Under the pieces are notes generated by a model, which did not search any database, was not told where the DNA came from, and saw nothing but the letters and a program-made list of their open reading frames with translations. A stretch of 53,326 nucleotides of DNA from JBHGAV01 sp041946685 (lineage in GTDB: Bacteria > Acidobacteriota > Terriglobia > Bryobacterales > Bryobacteraceae): contig JBHGAV010000027.1 of the NCBI GenBank assembly GCA_041946685.1, forward strand, positions 1 to 53,326, given 5' to 3'. The position numbers were made by a program, and so were the translations under genes. Positions 16,290 through 24,692 of the stretch are shown here, one piece after another (positions within the stretch are counted from its first letter, which is position 1; every line of letters begins with the position of its first letter).

Positions 16290-17216
16290 ATGAAACTGAT
16301 CTCCGCCAGCCTGCTTGTGTGTGCTTCCCTGTTTGCTCAGGCTACCGCCCCTCAGCCCGCGCCCGCCTCTCCGACTCTGATGACGGCCCCGCCGGCCACG
16401 GTGGTCGCTGTCATCGATGGCCAGAAGGTGACCGCCTCCGAGTTGCAGGCGGTTCTGCGCGCGGTAGCTCCGGCGCAGCAGGAGGCGGCGATGAAGGATC
16501 CGCGCGCCTTTCTCCAGCAATTCGCGCTGATGCGCCGGCTTTCCTCGATGGCGGAGAAGGCCGGTCTGGATCAGCAGAGCCCGCTCCGCGAGCAGTTGGC
16601 CTACAACCGCATGCTCGCCCTGGCGCAGGCGCAGCTTCGGGTCAGCGAGGCGAAGATCGTCATCACCCCCGAGGAAGCCAAACAGTTTTACGAGGGCAAT
16701 CAAGACCTCTACACCTCCGTTCGCCTGAAGGTGATCTACATCCCCTTCAGCCCTAACCCGCCGGCGACCCAGCCCGAAGGGCAGAAGAAGGTGCTCAGCG
16801 AGCCGGAAGCCAAGGCCACCGCCGAGAAGGTGTACGCCGACCTGCGCGGCGGCGCGGACTTCGTGAAGATGGTGAAGGAATTCTCCGGCGATGCGACTTC
16901 CGCCTCCAAGGACGGGGATTTCGGCTCGCTGCGGCGCTCGGACCGCATTCCGGAAGATGTGAAGGCGGTGGTGTTCGCTCTGAAGGCTGGAGAAATCAGC
17001 CGTCCCGTGCGCCAGCCGAACGGCTTCTACATTTTCCGCGCGGAGGAGCTTAGCACCGAGCCTCTGGAAAAGGTGCAGAAAGCCATCATGGAACAACTGC
17101 GGCAGACGCGCATGAACAGCCTCGTGCAGGACACGCAGAAGAGCATCGAAATCAAATTGGAAAACGAAGCCCTTCTTGCGCCCGCGGCTCCGCCCGCGCC
17201 GGCTGCCGCCAAGTAG
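16290..17216 (+). CDS. Exported PpiC/parvulin-type peptidyl-prolyl isomerase (SurA-like)
   Basis: A 308-residue exported foldase. The signal peptide (KLISASLLVCASLFAQ) precedes a SurA-like N-terminal helical region (VVAVIDGQKVTASELQAVLR). The parvulin domain covers about residues 145-265: RLKVIYIPF, FVKMVKEFSGD, KDGDFGSLRRSDR, FALKAGEISRPVRQPNGFYIF. Parvulins speed cis-trans isomerisation of proline bonds, and SurA-like members escort outer-membrane proteins through the periplasm, which fits the LptD encoded at 44166. The ATG at 16290 begins the signal peptide. A tail rich in Ala and Pro ends the protein. Confidence 0.85.
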   Translation: MKLISASLLVCASLFAQATAPQPAPASPTLMTAPPATVVAVIDGQKVTASELQAVLRAVAPAQQEAAMKDPRAFLQQFALMRRLSSMAEKAGLDQQSPLREQLAYNRMLALAQAQLRVSEAKIVITPEEAKQFYEGNQDLYTSVRLKVIYIPFSPNPPATQPEGQKKVLSEPEAKATAEKVYADLRGGADFVKMVKEFSGDATSASKDGDFGSLRRSDRIPEDVKAVVFALKAGEISRPVRQPNGFYIFRAEELSTEPLEKVQKAIMEQLRQTRMNSLVQDTQKSIEIKLENEALLAPAAPPAPAAAK

Positions 17217-17222
17217 CTCGTC

Positions 17223-17723
17223 TTGAAACCGGTGAGACTCCGTTTCCTCGCCGACCCTCGGGCCCACCGCGGGCGATTGAAGTCAGGCAAGGGTCCTGGC
17301 GCCCCTGTTCACGCCGGCTCCTTCCTTCGGAAGCGCGAGATCGTGCTCGATACCGCGTTGCTCGCGTCGCCCTCCGAGCTGCTGCGCATCCTGACCCATG
17401 AGGTTTACCACTTTGTGTGGCTGCGCTTGGGCAATCCGGCGCGCGCTTCCTATGAGTGCCTGGTCGCCGCCGAGATCCGCCGCGGCGCCCGCGGGGAGCT
17501 CGGCTGGTCCAGCGAGGAGCGCAAGCGGGAGCTTACCCCTCATGATTGGGAAGCGCGGACGCGCCGCTGGCGCCAGTACATCTGCGAGAGCTTCTGCGAC
17601 ACCGCCTCCTGGCTGGTCGGCGGCGCCCGCCGCCACCCCGAGTTCACGCTCGCCCACTGCTGGCGGCTCCGCCGGCGCGCCTGGTTCTGTCACGCGGAGG
17701 CGCTCAAGCGAATCTCGGTATAA
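17223..17723 (+). CDS. Putative zincin-like metalloprotein with HExxH motif
   Basis: A 166-residue protein with no signal peptide, starting at TTG 17223, seven bases after the PPIase stop, so probably cotranscribed. It has one HExxH motif (LTHEVYHFVWLRLG) followed about 22 residues later by SYECLVAAE and later by a second acidic helix (YICESFCDTASW), either of which could give the third zinc ligand. HExxH is the zinc-binding and catalytic motif of many metallopeptidases, but the short length and lack of a nameable family mean activity is only inferred. The sequence is rich in Arg and Trp. Its last codons overlap the TATAAT of the next gene. Confidence 0.6.
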   Translation: MKPVRLRFLADPRAHRGRLKSGKGPGAPVHAGSFLRKREIVLDTALLASPSELLRILTHEVYHFVWLRLGNPARASYECLVAAEIRRGARGELGWSSEERKRELTPHDWEARTRRWRQYICESFCDTASWLVGGARRHPEFTLAHCWRLRRRAWFCHAEALKRISV

Positions 17724-17743
17724 TTGGAGGAAGGAAACCCCCG

Positions 17744-18274
17744 TTGAAATCCCACATCCGCCACGCCGCCATAGCCGTCTGCCTGGTTCTGGGTGGATGC
17801 TCCACCCACCCCGGCGGGAAGGCTGAAACTGCGACGATCAAGGCCGACAAGGACCGGAAGACGGCCCCGGACTTCACCTTAAAGGACGCCGACGGCCGTT
17901 CGGTCCGGCTCTCCGACTACCGGGGGAAGGTCGTGCTGCTCAACTTCTGGGCGACGTGGTGCGGTCCCTGTAAGATCGAGATCCCCTGGTTCATCGAGTT
18001 CGAGCAGGAACACAAGGACAAGGGCTTCGCCGTTCTCGGCGTTTCGATGGACGAGGACGGCTGGGACGCGGTCCGTCCCTTTGTAGCCCGGTTGCGGGTG
18101 AATTACCGCACGCTGATGGGCACGGACTTGGTCGCCCAACAGTTCGGCGGAGTGGACGCGCTTCCCACCAGCTTCATCATCGACAGGGAAGGCAGAATCG
18201 CATCGATGCACGTGGGGCTGGTCCGCAAGAGTGAATACGAGAAGGACATCCAAGCACTGCTTGCTCAGCGCTAG
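17744..18274 (+). CDS. Thioredoxin-fold lipoprotein (TlpA/ResA-like)
   Basis: A 176-residue thiol-disulfide oxidoreductase. Start at TTG 17744 behind GGAGGAAGGAAA; from there a lipoprotein signal ends in the lipobox LVLGGC, with C19 as the lipidated residue. The thioredoxin domain follows with the redox pair WCGPC (C73, C76), the cis-Pro segment DALPTSFIID and the TlpA hallmark APDFTLKDADG. It should reduce disulfides on the outer face of the membrane, for example in cytochrome c maturation. A TATAAT at 17719-17724 is a possible promoter. Its 3' end overlaps the next gene, a DsbD-alpha-like protein, by 44 bases, suggesting they work as a pair. Confidence 0.85.
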   Translation: MKSHIRHAAIAVCLVLGGCSTHPGGKAETATIKADKDRKTAPDFTLKDADGRSVRLSDYRGKVVLLNFWATWCGPCKIEIPWFIEFEQEHKDKGFAVLGVSMDEDGWDAVRPFVARLRVNYRTLMGTDLVAQQFGGVDALPTSFIIDREGRIASMHVGLVRKSEYEKDIQALLAQR

Positions 18275-18716
18275 CCTGCTCGCGGCCGTCGGCGCGAGTC
18301 TCTGGGCCCAGCCGGGCGGAATCCTCACCGTCGCGGCCCCGCCTAAGACAGCGGTGGTGCGCAACGCGGAGGCGGAGGTCAAGCTCTCGGTGCGGCTGCG
18401 CGGCGGCTATCACGTCAACAGCAACGCGCCAGCCGACGAGTACCTCATCCCTATGGCTCTTACCTGGAACCCGTCTTCTTTGCGGGTGCTTGAGATCCTG
18501 TATCCCAAGGGGAAGATGGAGACCTACTCCTTCTCCTCAAAGCCGCTCTCGGTGTACACCGGCAATTTCGAGATCCTGACCCGGTTCCATGTCCCTCCCC
18601 AGTCCGCGCCCGGCGCATCTGTCGTGACCGGCAAACTCCGCTACCAGGCTTGCACCACCTCCATGTGCCTTCCTCCCCGGACCGTGGAGGTCAAACTGCC
18701 GGTCGAGATCCGTTGA
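18231..18716 (+). CDS. DsbD alpha-domain-like periplasmic protein
   Basis: A 161-residue exported protein. It starts at GTG 18231, inside the end of the TlpA gene; TTG 18261 is an alternative. The signal peptide ends near GASLWAQ. The rest resembles the N-terminal (alpha) domain of DsbD/ScsB: an immunoglobulin-like fold (VKLSVRLRGGYHVNSN) and the redox pair in YQACTTSMCLPP (C141, C146). In full DsbD this domain passes electrons from the membrane domain to periplasmic thioredoxins. Here it is freestanding, with no membrane domain in the window. A direct electron exchange with the overlapping TlpA-like protein is an attractive inference. Confidence 0.75.
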   Translation: MNTRRTSKHCLLSASLLAAVGASLWAQPGGILTVAAPPKTAVVRNAEAEVKLSVRLRGGYHVNSNAPADEYLIPMALTWNPSSLRVLEILYPKGKMETYSFSSKPLSVYTGNFEILTRFHVPPQSAPGASVVTGKLRYQACTTSMCLPPRTVEVKLPVEIR

Positions 18717-19549
18717 GACGGCTGCTCATCAGGCCCGGCGCCATCGGGGATTTCATCCTGTCCTTGCCGGCCTTGGAGCACCTGCGGGCTGCGTATACCG
18801 AAGTCTGGGCCTCGTCTCCCAACCTGCCGCTGGCACGCTTCGCCGACCGAGCCAGGTCTATTGCCTCGACCGGACTGGACCTGCTCGGCATTCCGGACGT
18901 GGAGCCGCCCGGCAGGCTGATCGAGGACCTGCGCTCGTTCGATTCCATCGTCTCCTGGTACGGGACCAACCGGCCCGAGTTCCGTGAGGCCGTCGAGCGG
19001 CTTCAGCTTCCCTTTCAGTTCCTCCAGGCGCTACCCGAGGCCGGCTCGCGGCTGCACGCCACCGACTTCTACCTCCGGCAGGTTTCGGGGAGGACCGGCG
19101 CCATTCCCCGTTTGGGGTGCCCGCGCGGTGATGGCGGGTACGCTGCGGTCCACCCCTTTTCCGGCAACTCCGGCAAGAACTGGCCGCTCGATCGATACCT
19201 CGAATTGACCCGGCTGCTGGAGCCGCGCCTGCCTATACTCTGGATCCTGGAACCGGGCTCGGCCGCAATCGGAGGCATCCGCCTGGCTCCGCAGACCGAG
19301 GATCTGTACGAGCTGGCATGTTGGCTGGCCCGCGCCCGGTTCTACATCGGCAACGACTCTGGAATCACGCACTTGGCGGCTGCCGCGGGCGCCGAAGTTC
19401 TGGCCCTTTACGGCCCTTCCGATCCGGCAGTCTGGGCGCCCAGGGGACCGAATGTACGCGTCATCGCGGCTGGTCAGCCGGGGGAGCCGATGACCGGCAT
19501 CCCCCTGGAGGGGGTACTGGAAGCCATCCCGGGAAGCCGGCCGGGATAG
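18713..19549 (+). CDS. Glycosyltransferase family 9 (heptosyltransferase-like)
   Basis: A 278-residue cytoplasmic glycosyltransferase starting at TTG 18713, which overlaps the preceding stop (TTGA), so it is translationally coupled. Family 9 features: the N-terminal RLLIRPGAIGDFILSLPAL, a phosphate/nucleotide region with VHPFSGNSGKNWPLDRY, and the C-terminal ARFYIGNDSGITHLAAAAG followed by ALYGPSDPAVWAP. Family 9 enzymes transfer ADP-heptose or related sugars onto the lipopolysaccharide core. It is slightly short compared with WaaC/WaaF (about 320-350), as is common for this branch. Substrate specificity is not visible. Confidence 0.85.
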   Translation: MRRLLIRPGAIGDFILSLPALEHLRAAYTEVWASSPNLPLARFADRARSIASTGLDLLGIPDVEPPGRLIEDLRSFDSIVSWYGTNRPEFREAVERLQLPFQFLQALPEAGSRLHATDFYLRQVSGRTGAIPRLGCPRGDGGYAAVHPFSGNSGKNWPLDRYLELTRLLEPRLPILWILEPGSAAIGGIRLAPQTEDLYELACWLARARFYIGNDSGITHLAAAAGAEVLALYGPSDPAVWAPRGPNVRVIAAGQPGEPMTGIPLEGVLEAIPGSRPG

Positions 19550-19551
19550 CG

Positions 19552-19557
19552 TATACT
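19552..19557 (+). promoter_or_regulatory. -10 box for the E1 alpha/beta operon
   Basis: TATACT 46 bases upstream of the ATG at 19598, in the only gap before the E1 genes. The -35 match is poor. Confidence 0.4.
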
Positions 19558-19597
19558 AGCGTTTTTGGAGTGAAAGCCATCTAACTGGGAGTCGGCC

Positions 19598-20629
19598 ATG
19601 GCAGCGGTCAAGCCCGTGAAGCTTGCTCCGAGCAACTTGAAAGACACCTCCGGCGCGGACAGCGAAGCCGGCCTTGCGCTTCGGGCGCTCTACTACATGG
19701 TTCTGATGCGCGAGGTGGAGGACCGCCTCGAGCGCAAACTCTACAAGCAGGGCAAGATTGTGGGGGGAGTGTACGTGGGCCGTGGCCAGGAAGCGATCGC
19801 TGTCGGCGCGGGTCTGGCCACCACACCGGACGACATCCTGTTCCCGTGCCACCGCGATCTGGCGCTCTACTTCATGCGCGGCGTCGAGCCGCGCCGGGTG
19901 GTCGCCCAGTACATGGGCCGGGTCGGGGGCCTGACCCGCGGCAGGGACGGCAACATGCACATGGGCGACGTCAACCTTAAGATCGCGGCCATTATCAGCG
20001 CGATCGGCGCCGCCATACCGGTAGCCGCGGGCGCGGCGCTGTCGCTCAAGTACCAAGGTCTGCCGCACGCCACGTTCGTCTTCTTCGGCGACGGCGCCAC
20101 TAGCCGCGGCGATTGGCACGAAGGCCTCAACATGGCCGCGGTACTCAAGTTGCCGCTGGTACTGATCTGCAACAACAACATGTACGCCTACTCGACCCCG
20201 CTCGACAGGCAGATGGCCTGCGAGAACGTGGCCGACAGAGGCCCGGGGTACGGCGTGCCGGCCGAGGTGGTGGACGGCAACGACGTGTTCGCCGTGTATG
20301 AGACAGTCCGGCGGTCGGCGGAGCACGCGCGCTCAGGGCTGGGGCCGTACCTGATTGAGTGCAAGACCTTCCGCATGACCGGCCATGCCGCCCATGACGC
20401 CGGCCTCTATGTGCCCGAGCACCTCTGGCAGGAATGGGCCAAGAAGGACCCCATCGAGCGCCTGGAGCGGCTCATGCGCTCCAAGGGTTGGGCCGGCCAG
20501 GAGGTGATCGACCAGGTGTACAAGCGCATCCGCGAAGAGGTCGACGAAGCCGTCGAGTGGGCCGAGAAGAGCCCGTACCCCGATCCTGCGGAGTTGCTGG
20601 ACGACGTCTACGGCCCCGAGGCGAGGTGA
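19598..20629 (+). CDS. pdhA: Pyruvate-dehydrogenase-type E1 component, alpha subunit
   Basis: A 343-residue thiamine-diphosphate enzyme subunit. The cofactor motif is intact: FFGDGATSRGDWHEGLNMA through LICNNN, the family GDG...NN signature. YVGRGQEAIAVGAG and RDGNMHMGD are typical E1-alpha segments. Together with the beta subunit it decarboxylates a 2-oxo acid and passes the acyl group to a lipoyl E2. Pyruvate is the likeliest substrate, but branched-chain 2-oxo acids or acetoin cannot be excluded from sequence alone. The E1-beta gene follows 3 bases later. No E2 or E3 gene lies in the window. Confidence 0.9.
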   Translation: MAAVKPVKLAPSNLKDTSGADSEAGLALRALYYMVLMREVEDRLERKLYKQGKIVGGVYVGRGQEAIAVGAGLATTPDDILFPCHRDLALYFMRGVEPRRVVAQYMGRVGGLTRGRDGNMHMGDVNLKIAAIISAIGAAIPVAAGAALSLKYQGLPHATFVFFGDGATSRGDWHEGLNMAAVLKLPLVLICNNNMYAYSTPLDRQMACENVADRGPGYGVPAEVVDGNDVFAVYETVRRSAEHARSGLGPYLIECKTFRMTGHAAHDAGLYVPEHLWQEWAKKDPIERLERLMRSKGWAGQEVIDQVYKRIREEVDEAVEWAEKSPYPDPAELLDDVYGPEAR

Positions 20630-20632
20630 CCC

Positions 20633-21604
20633 GTGGAAACCACCTACTTAGAGGCGATCCGGCAGGGCATCTGGGAAGAACTGGAGCGTGACCCCAAGGT
20701 CTTCCTCCTCGGGCAGGATATCGCGGTTTACGGCGGAGCCTTCAAGGTAACGGCAGGCATGCTCGAGCACTTCGGCGAGCGGCGGGTGATCGACACGCCG
20801 TTGTCCGAGTCGGGCATCGTAGGGGCGGCCATCGGCGCCTCGATGTTCGGTTTGCGCGCGGTGGCGGAGATGCAGTTCGCCGACTTCATTACCTGCGCTT
20901 TCGACCAGGTGGTGAACTTCGCGGCCAAGTGCCGTTACCGCTGGGGCGCGGCGGTCCCGATGGTGGTCCGGGCGCCCTCCGGCGGCGGAATCCGGGGCGG
21001 CCCGTTCCACTCGCAGAATCCCGAGGCCTGGTTCACGCACGTCCCCGGCCTGAAGGTGGTGACGCCGGCCACCGCGTATGATGCCAAGGGGCTGATCAAG
21101 TCCGCCATCCGGGACAACGATCCGGTGGTCTTCTTCGAGCACAAGGCCCTTTATCGAAGGATCAAAGAGGACCTGCCCGAGCAGGAGTACACCGTGCCTA
21201 TCGGCAAGGCCCGGGTTCACCGGGAAGGGAAGGACCTGACAATCATCACTTACGGCGCGATGGTCTACGTAGCCGAGGAGGCGGCTGGCGAGCTGGCCAA
21301 GGAAGGCGTTTCGGTGGAGATCGTTGACATGCGGACGCTGCTGCCTATCGATGAGGAGACGATCCTGGCCAGCGTGCGCAAGACTTCCAAGGCGATCCTG
21401 CTTCACGAGGACGTGCTCACGGGCGGGATTGGCGGCGAGATCGCCGCTCGGATCGGCGAGCGCGCATTCGAATACCTGGACGGCCCGGTGGTGCGGATCG
21501 CCGCTCCGGACACCCCGATTCCTTACAGCCCGCCGCTGGAAGACGCGTTCCTGCCGAACGCGGCCAAGGTCGTCGAGAAGGCTCGCTGGCTGGTCCGGTA
21601 CTGA
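20633..21604 (+). CDS. pdhB: Pyruvate-dehydrogenase-type E1 component, beta subunit
   Basis: A 323-residue partner of the preceding alpha subunit, starting at GTG 20633 only 3 bases after its stop. Features include the N-terminal TYLEAIRQGIWEELERD, FLLGQDIAVYGG, the thiamine-side TPLSESGIVGAAIGASMFG, a QMQFADF-like EMQFADFI, and the C-terminal transketolase-like domain (LTIITYGAMVYVAEEAA through LLHEDVLTGGIGGEIAARI). The conserved DTPIPYSPPLEDAFLP tail completes it. The two subunits form the alpha2beta2 E1 of a 2-oxo acid dehydrogenase complex. The gene ends 3 bases before the convergent CsgG-like gene. Confidence 0.9.
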   Translation: METTYLEAIRQGIWEELERDPKVFLLGQDIAVYGGAFKVTAGMLEHFGERRVIDTPLSESGIVGAAIGASMFGLRAVAEMQFADFITCAFDQVVNFAAKCRYRWGAAVPMVVRAPSGGGIRGGPFHSQNPEAWFTHVPGLKVVTPATAYDAKGLIKSAIRDNDPVVFFEHKALYRRIKEDLPEQEYTVPIGKARVHREGKDLTIITYGAMVYVAEEAAGELAKEGVSVEIVDMRTLLPIDEETILASVRKTSKAILLHEDVLTGGIGGEIAARIGERAFEYLDGPVVRIAAPDTPIPYSPPLEDAFLPNAAKVVEKARWLVRY

Positions 21605-21606
21605 GC

Positions 21607-22554
21607 TCAAGGGCTGCTGGGCACGTAGACACCGACCCAGACCAGATCGTCGCCCGGCGCGAGGGGGCCGGCTTCCTCAAGCACCTGGCCGACGGCGGTT
21701 GACTCGCGGACTTCGGATACGCGGATGAGGCCCGCCGGCGGCCCCGGTCTCCGGCTGACTCCAAACGAGTCTCCCACAGAGAGGCGGGCGTTCGCGCCGC
21801 AATCCAGCACAACGCCCTCTTGATCCACCCGGACAACTCCAGCCCGGAACGGTCTCCCGCCGATCTGGCGCTGCACCTCCCCCCACTGGTCCGCGACGAC
21901 TCGCTCGAGAACGCGGCCCAAAAGCCCCGCGTAGAGGTTCGCGCCCGCCGCCTCCAGCATCAACTGCTTCTCGCTTGCCGAACCGGTCGCGGCAGAGGGC
22001 CCCGAGGCAATGACGGCGCCGGTGGATGCGTCCAGAACGCGCCAGATCAAGCCGATCATCAGCCACGTCGAGTATGTCCTGGGAGCCAGCTTCTGCTGAG
22101 TGTCCCCGCCGGCCGTGGGAGCGTCCTTTGCAGAAGTCCAAAGGTGAATCCCATCCACGGTGGTCGTCAACAGAAACTGAGCGGGGATCGTGCGGCTGGT
22201 CTGCGCGGGGAGTCCCTCGCTGAAACCCTGTGGCTGGCCGAGGCCGAGCTCTTTGAGGACGGCATCCAACTTCGTCCTGTCTACCGAAGTGAAGGCCGGG
22301 GACTGAGCGATCGATCGCTCCAACCGCTCCCGGACTGCACCGGCCATCCATTCGGGCGTCAGACCAAGCTCAGGAGGGAGATTGATCACCCTCACCGGCA
22401 TGACCGCAACGCGCCGGCGTGCTTCGCTGCGGCAGTCCGCGCACTTGCGGAAACCCGACACCGCGGGGCTCTGGAGGCTCTGACACAGGCCGGCGGAGAG
22501 CGACACGACGATCAGGCAGAATTGGCGAAAGCGCTGGAGACAGAATGGAGTCAT
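21607..22554 (-). CDS. Exported CsgG/FlgT-like protein
   Basis: A 315-residue exported protein with a signal peptide (QFCLIVVSLSAGLCQS). The central part resembles the CsgG/LpoB-type fold: RVAVMPVRVINLPP, then VRERLERSIAQSPAFTSVDRTKLDAVLKELGL. The C-terminal portion (VVLDCGANARLSVGDSFGVSRR) resembles the small beta domain that ends FlgT-like and related proteins and appears to form a conduit or binding module. Two CxxC-like cysteines (KCADCR) follow the signal peptide. Family members support export or regulate envelope machinery. The precise role here is unknown. Confidence 0.6.
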   Translation of the reverse strand: MTPFCLQRFRQFCLIVVSLSAGLCQSLQSPAVSGFRKCADCRSEARRRVAVMPVRVINLPPELGLTPEWMAGAVRERLERSIAQSPAFTSVDRTKLDAVLKELGLGQPQGFSEGLPAQTSRTIPAQFLLTTTVDGIHLWTSAKDAPTAGGDTQQKLAPRTYSTWLMIGLIWRVLDASTGAVIASGPSAATGSASEKQLMLEAAGANLYAGLLGRVLERVVADQWGEVQRQIGGRPFRAGVVRVDQEGVVLDCGANARLSVGDSFGVSRRPGPPAGLIRVSEVRESTAVGQVLEEAGPLAPGDDLVWVGVYVPSSP

Positions 22555-22604
22555 CGCTCAGGGACCGCCCCTTCCGCAATCCCAGAAGGTTTCCAGTATA
22601 CCTC

Positions 22605-22985
22605 TTACTGAACCGTAGGGGGCTCTTCGGGTTTCGTCTCAGCCCGGCTGGCACTGCGCAAGACCAGTGTCCGCAGGTCCAGGAGGTGCTGGGGCTGATA
22701 GAGGTCCGGCGACCACTTGCATCCCGGCTCGAATTGAACGCCGAGGAAGTACCCGATTTCCCGAAACAGGCAATACCGGACGTTGCCTTGAAACTCGCCC
22801 TTGGGGTGGCAGATGCGGAGAGTTGTATTCAGCGGCAACGGGCCGTCCATCTGGAGGCAAACGCCGGACAGGGAGATGTCCTCGAGATTCGCAAGGGACT
22901 TCCGGCTCGATCCCGTGCGATCCACCCAGTGGACATGCACCAGTTCGGAGCAGAGCATTCTCGCGGCTGACCGCCTCTCCGTCAT
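22605..22985 (-). CDS. PilZ-domain protein
   Basis: A 126-residue cytoplasmic protein. The ATG at 22983-22985 begins MTERRSAARM, and RRSAAR is the RxxxR arginine pair of the c-di-GMP-binding motif. The second motif is DISLSGVCL (D/NxSxxG). The remainder (LRICHPKGEFQGNVRYC, YFLGVQF) fits the six-stranded PilZ barrel. PilZ proteins bind cyclic di-GMP and control motility, exopolysaccharide or pili. It lies 50 bases upstream of the CsgG-like gene in the same orientation, so c-di-GMP control of an envelope function is plausible. Confidence 0.85.
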   Translation of the reverse strand: MTERRSAARMLCSELVHVHWVDRTGSSRKSLANLEDISLSGVCLQMDGPLPLNTTLRICHPKGEFQGNVRYCLFREIGYFLGVQFEPGCKWSPDLYQPQHLLDLRTLVLRSASRAETKPEEPPTVQ

Positions 22986-23067
22986 GACTCTTCTATCGTC
23001 GCCAAGATAGCAGATGTTTAGTTGGCGGGCCAGTCTCAGGCGAAATCGAGCGGCGCCATGGGGCGAC

Positions 23068-24576
23068 TCACCGGAGCCGGGCCAGCAGGGGGAGGTCAAT
23101 CTTGCTCTTGACGGTGCGGCGGTCCAGCCCCAAGCGGCGCGCCGCCTCTTCGTAACTGCCGGTCTGGGCGTAGACCAGGGTGCAGTATCGGGTGAGCAAC
23201 TCGGAGGCGGTCAGGCTGCCGTCCCGTGCTGCCGCGAGCCAGTCGCCCCCGGGCTCTCCGCCGGAGGGATGAGCCGGACGGTAGTCTTTCCGGATGAGCA
23301 GATTGCGCACGCACTGCTCGAGCTCGCGATAGTTGCCCGGCCAGGCGTAGTCCAGGCCCAGGTTGTGCGCGATCCACTCCTCGGCCTCCGCCGCAAGGGA
23401 GAATGCGTCCGGACCCGCCACGCGGCGCGCCATGAACAACACCAGATCCCGCAGCACGCCAGGCGATTCCCGGATCTGCTGGCTGAGGGAGGGCGCCACG
23501 ATGAGGTCCGAACACAGGCGGTAGTAGAGGTCTTCCCGGAACCGCCCCTGGGAGATTGCCTGCGAGAGGTTGCGGTTGGTGGCCGCGATGAGCTTGCCGT
23601 GGAAACGCCTGCCCGCGGTCTCCCCCACGGCGTGGAAGGTGCGTGTCTCGATCACGCGGAGCAGCTTCACCTGAATCGACGGATCGAGGTCGCCGATCTC
23701 GTCGAGGAAGACGCTCCCGAGGGGCGGGCACACCTCCAGCCAGCCGCGCTTGTCCTGGACCGCGCCGGTGAATGCTCCGCGGCGGTGTCCGAACAGCTCC
23801 GACTCGACCAGTGTGCTGGAAAGGGCCGGGATGTTGATCGGGAAGAACCAGCCTGACGGGTTCTCTTCGAACGCCATGCGCTTCTCGTCGAAGGGGAGGT
23901 GGCGCGAGAGGGCGATCGCGCGAGCAACCAGTTCCTTCCCGGTGCCGGAGGGCCCGGTGATTAAGGTGGCGAAGTCGCCCATGCGGTCGAACAAGGTCCG
24001 GCGGTACCGGCGCATGTCGTGGGTGAAGATGGACTGCCATACCGCCGCCCGCAAGCGCGCCGCCGGGAGCGAATTGCCGATGATGTGCTCGAAGATGTGG
24101 TGAAACGCGCGGACGATCTGGTAGAAGCAGGCGAAGGTATGCGCTGGGGTGTGTCCGGTCGGCAGTTCGGCGCCGGGGACACGGAAATAAACGTCCCATT
24201 CCCGCAGGAAGTCGGAATAGAATGGGCAGCGGCCGGGTGAGGCCTGGCGGAGCCGGTCGTGGAAGCGGTGATAGAGCCAGAACAGGAGCCCGTCTTCGTA
24301 GAGCTCAAGGTCGGACCGGGACGCCCGAGGATTCCGACGCAACCTCTCGCGGAGCTGGCCGGCGAGGGCATGGGTCCGGTCCGCGATCTTCCAACTGTTA
24401 GCGCGCGGCCGGTCGGGGTCGGCGACCCGGAGGCTCCAGATAGGCTCTTCCTCGGAGAAATCTTCTCCCAGGGCCTGGCGCTCGAGGGCGACCAGTTCCG
24501 GCAGGAACGGGTTGGCGTAGCTGATCAGAGAGACGGTCTGGAGAAAGGCGCGTTCCCGGCTTGATAGCAGTGGCAT
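23068..24576 (-). CDS. Sigma-54-dependent transcriptional activator with novel N-terminal sensor domain
   Basis: A 502-residue bacterial enhancer-binding protein. The AAA+ domain has Walker A GPSGTGKE (208-215), the sigma-54-contacting GAFTGA loop (267-272), Walker B VFLDEIGD (289-296) and an arginine-finger region FREDLYYRL. A Fis-type helix-turn-helix ends it (EEAARRLGLDRRTVKSKI). Residues 1-195 match no receiver, GAF or PAS domain that I recognise; they are helical and rich in Arg and aromatic residues (LFWLYHRFHDRL, FYQIVRAFHHIFEHIIG), so the signal is unknown. A palindrome at 24595-24611 overlaps its probable promoter. The regulator is not embedded in an obvious target operon. Confidence 0.88.
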   Translation of the reverse strand: MPLLSSRERAFLQTVSLISYANPFLPELVALERQALGEDFSEEEPIWSLRVADPDRPRANSWKIADRTHALAGQLRERLRRNPRASRSDLELYEDGLLFWLYHRFHDRLRQASPGRCPFYSDFLREWDVYFRVPGAELPTGHTPAHTFACFYQIVRAFHHIFEHIIGNSLPAARLRAAVWQSIFTHDMRRYRRTLFDRMGDFATLITGPSGTGKELVARAIALSRHLPFDEKRMAFEENPSGWFFPINIPALSSTLVESELFGHRRGAFTGAVQDKRGWLEVCPPLGSVFLDEIGDLDPSIQVKLLRVIETRTFHAVGETAGRRFHGKLIAATNRNLSQAISQGRFREDLYYRLCSDLIVAPSLSQQIRESPGVLRDLVLFMARRVAGPDAFSLAAEAEEWIAHNLGLDYAWPGNYRELEQCVRNLLIRKDYRPAHPSGGEPGGDWLAAARDGSLTASELLTRYCTLVYAQTGSYEEAARRLGLDRRTVKSKIDLPLLARLR

Positions 24577-24581
24577 GCATA

Positions 24582-24611
24582 TATTGTATAGGCGTGTACA
24601 TTGAATGTACA
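24582..24611 (-). promoter_or_regulatory. Promoter with palindromic operator for the sigma-54 activator
   Basis: Perfect 7-3-7 palindrome TGTACAT-TGA-ATGTACA at 24595-24611. On the minus strand its outer TGTACA works as a -35 with 17 bases to a TACAAT -10 (24582-24587), just before the start at 24576. A protein bound to the palindrome would therefore block or modulate this promoter. Autoregulation or a shared divergent operator is inferred. Confidence 0.5.
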
Positions 24612-24692
24612 GAAGGCTGTGGAGGATGCCTCGTTAAGTCGCCTATAATCAAAGCGCGGAGGCTTGGGCCTTTGGGTGCCATTGACGGGCGC

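Noticed and set aside
14271..17216. 981-codon plus-strand frame ending with the PPIase
   Set aside because: Only the part from ATG 16290 is the real PPIase. The rest runs antisense through the Gfo/Idh gene and is a GC-bias shadow.
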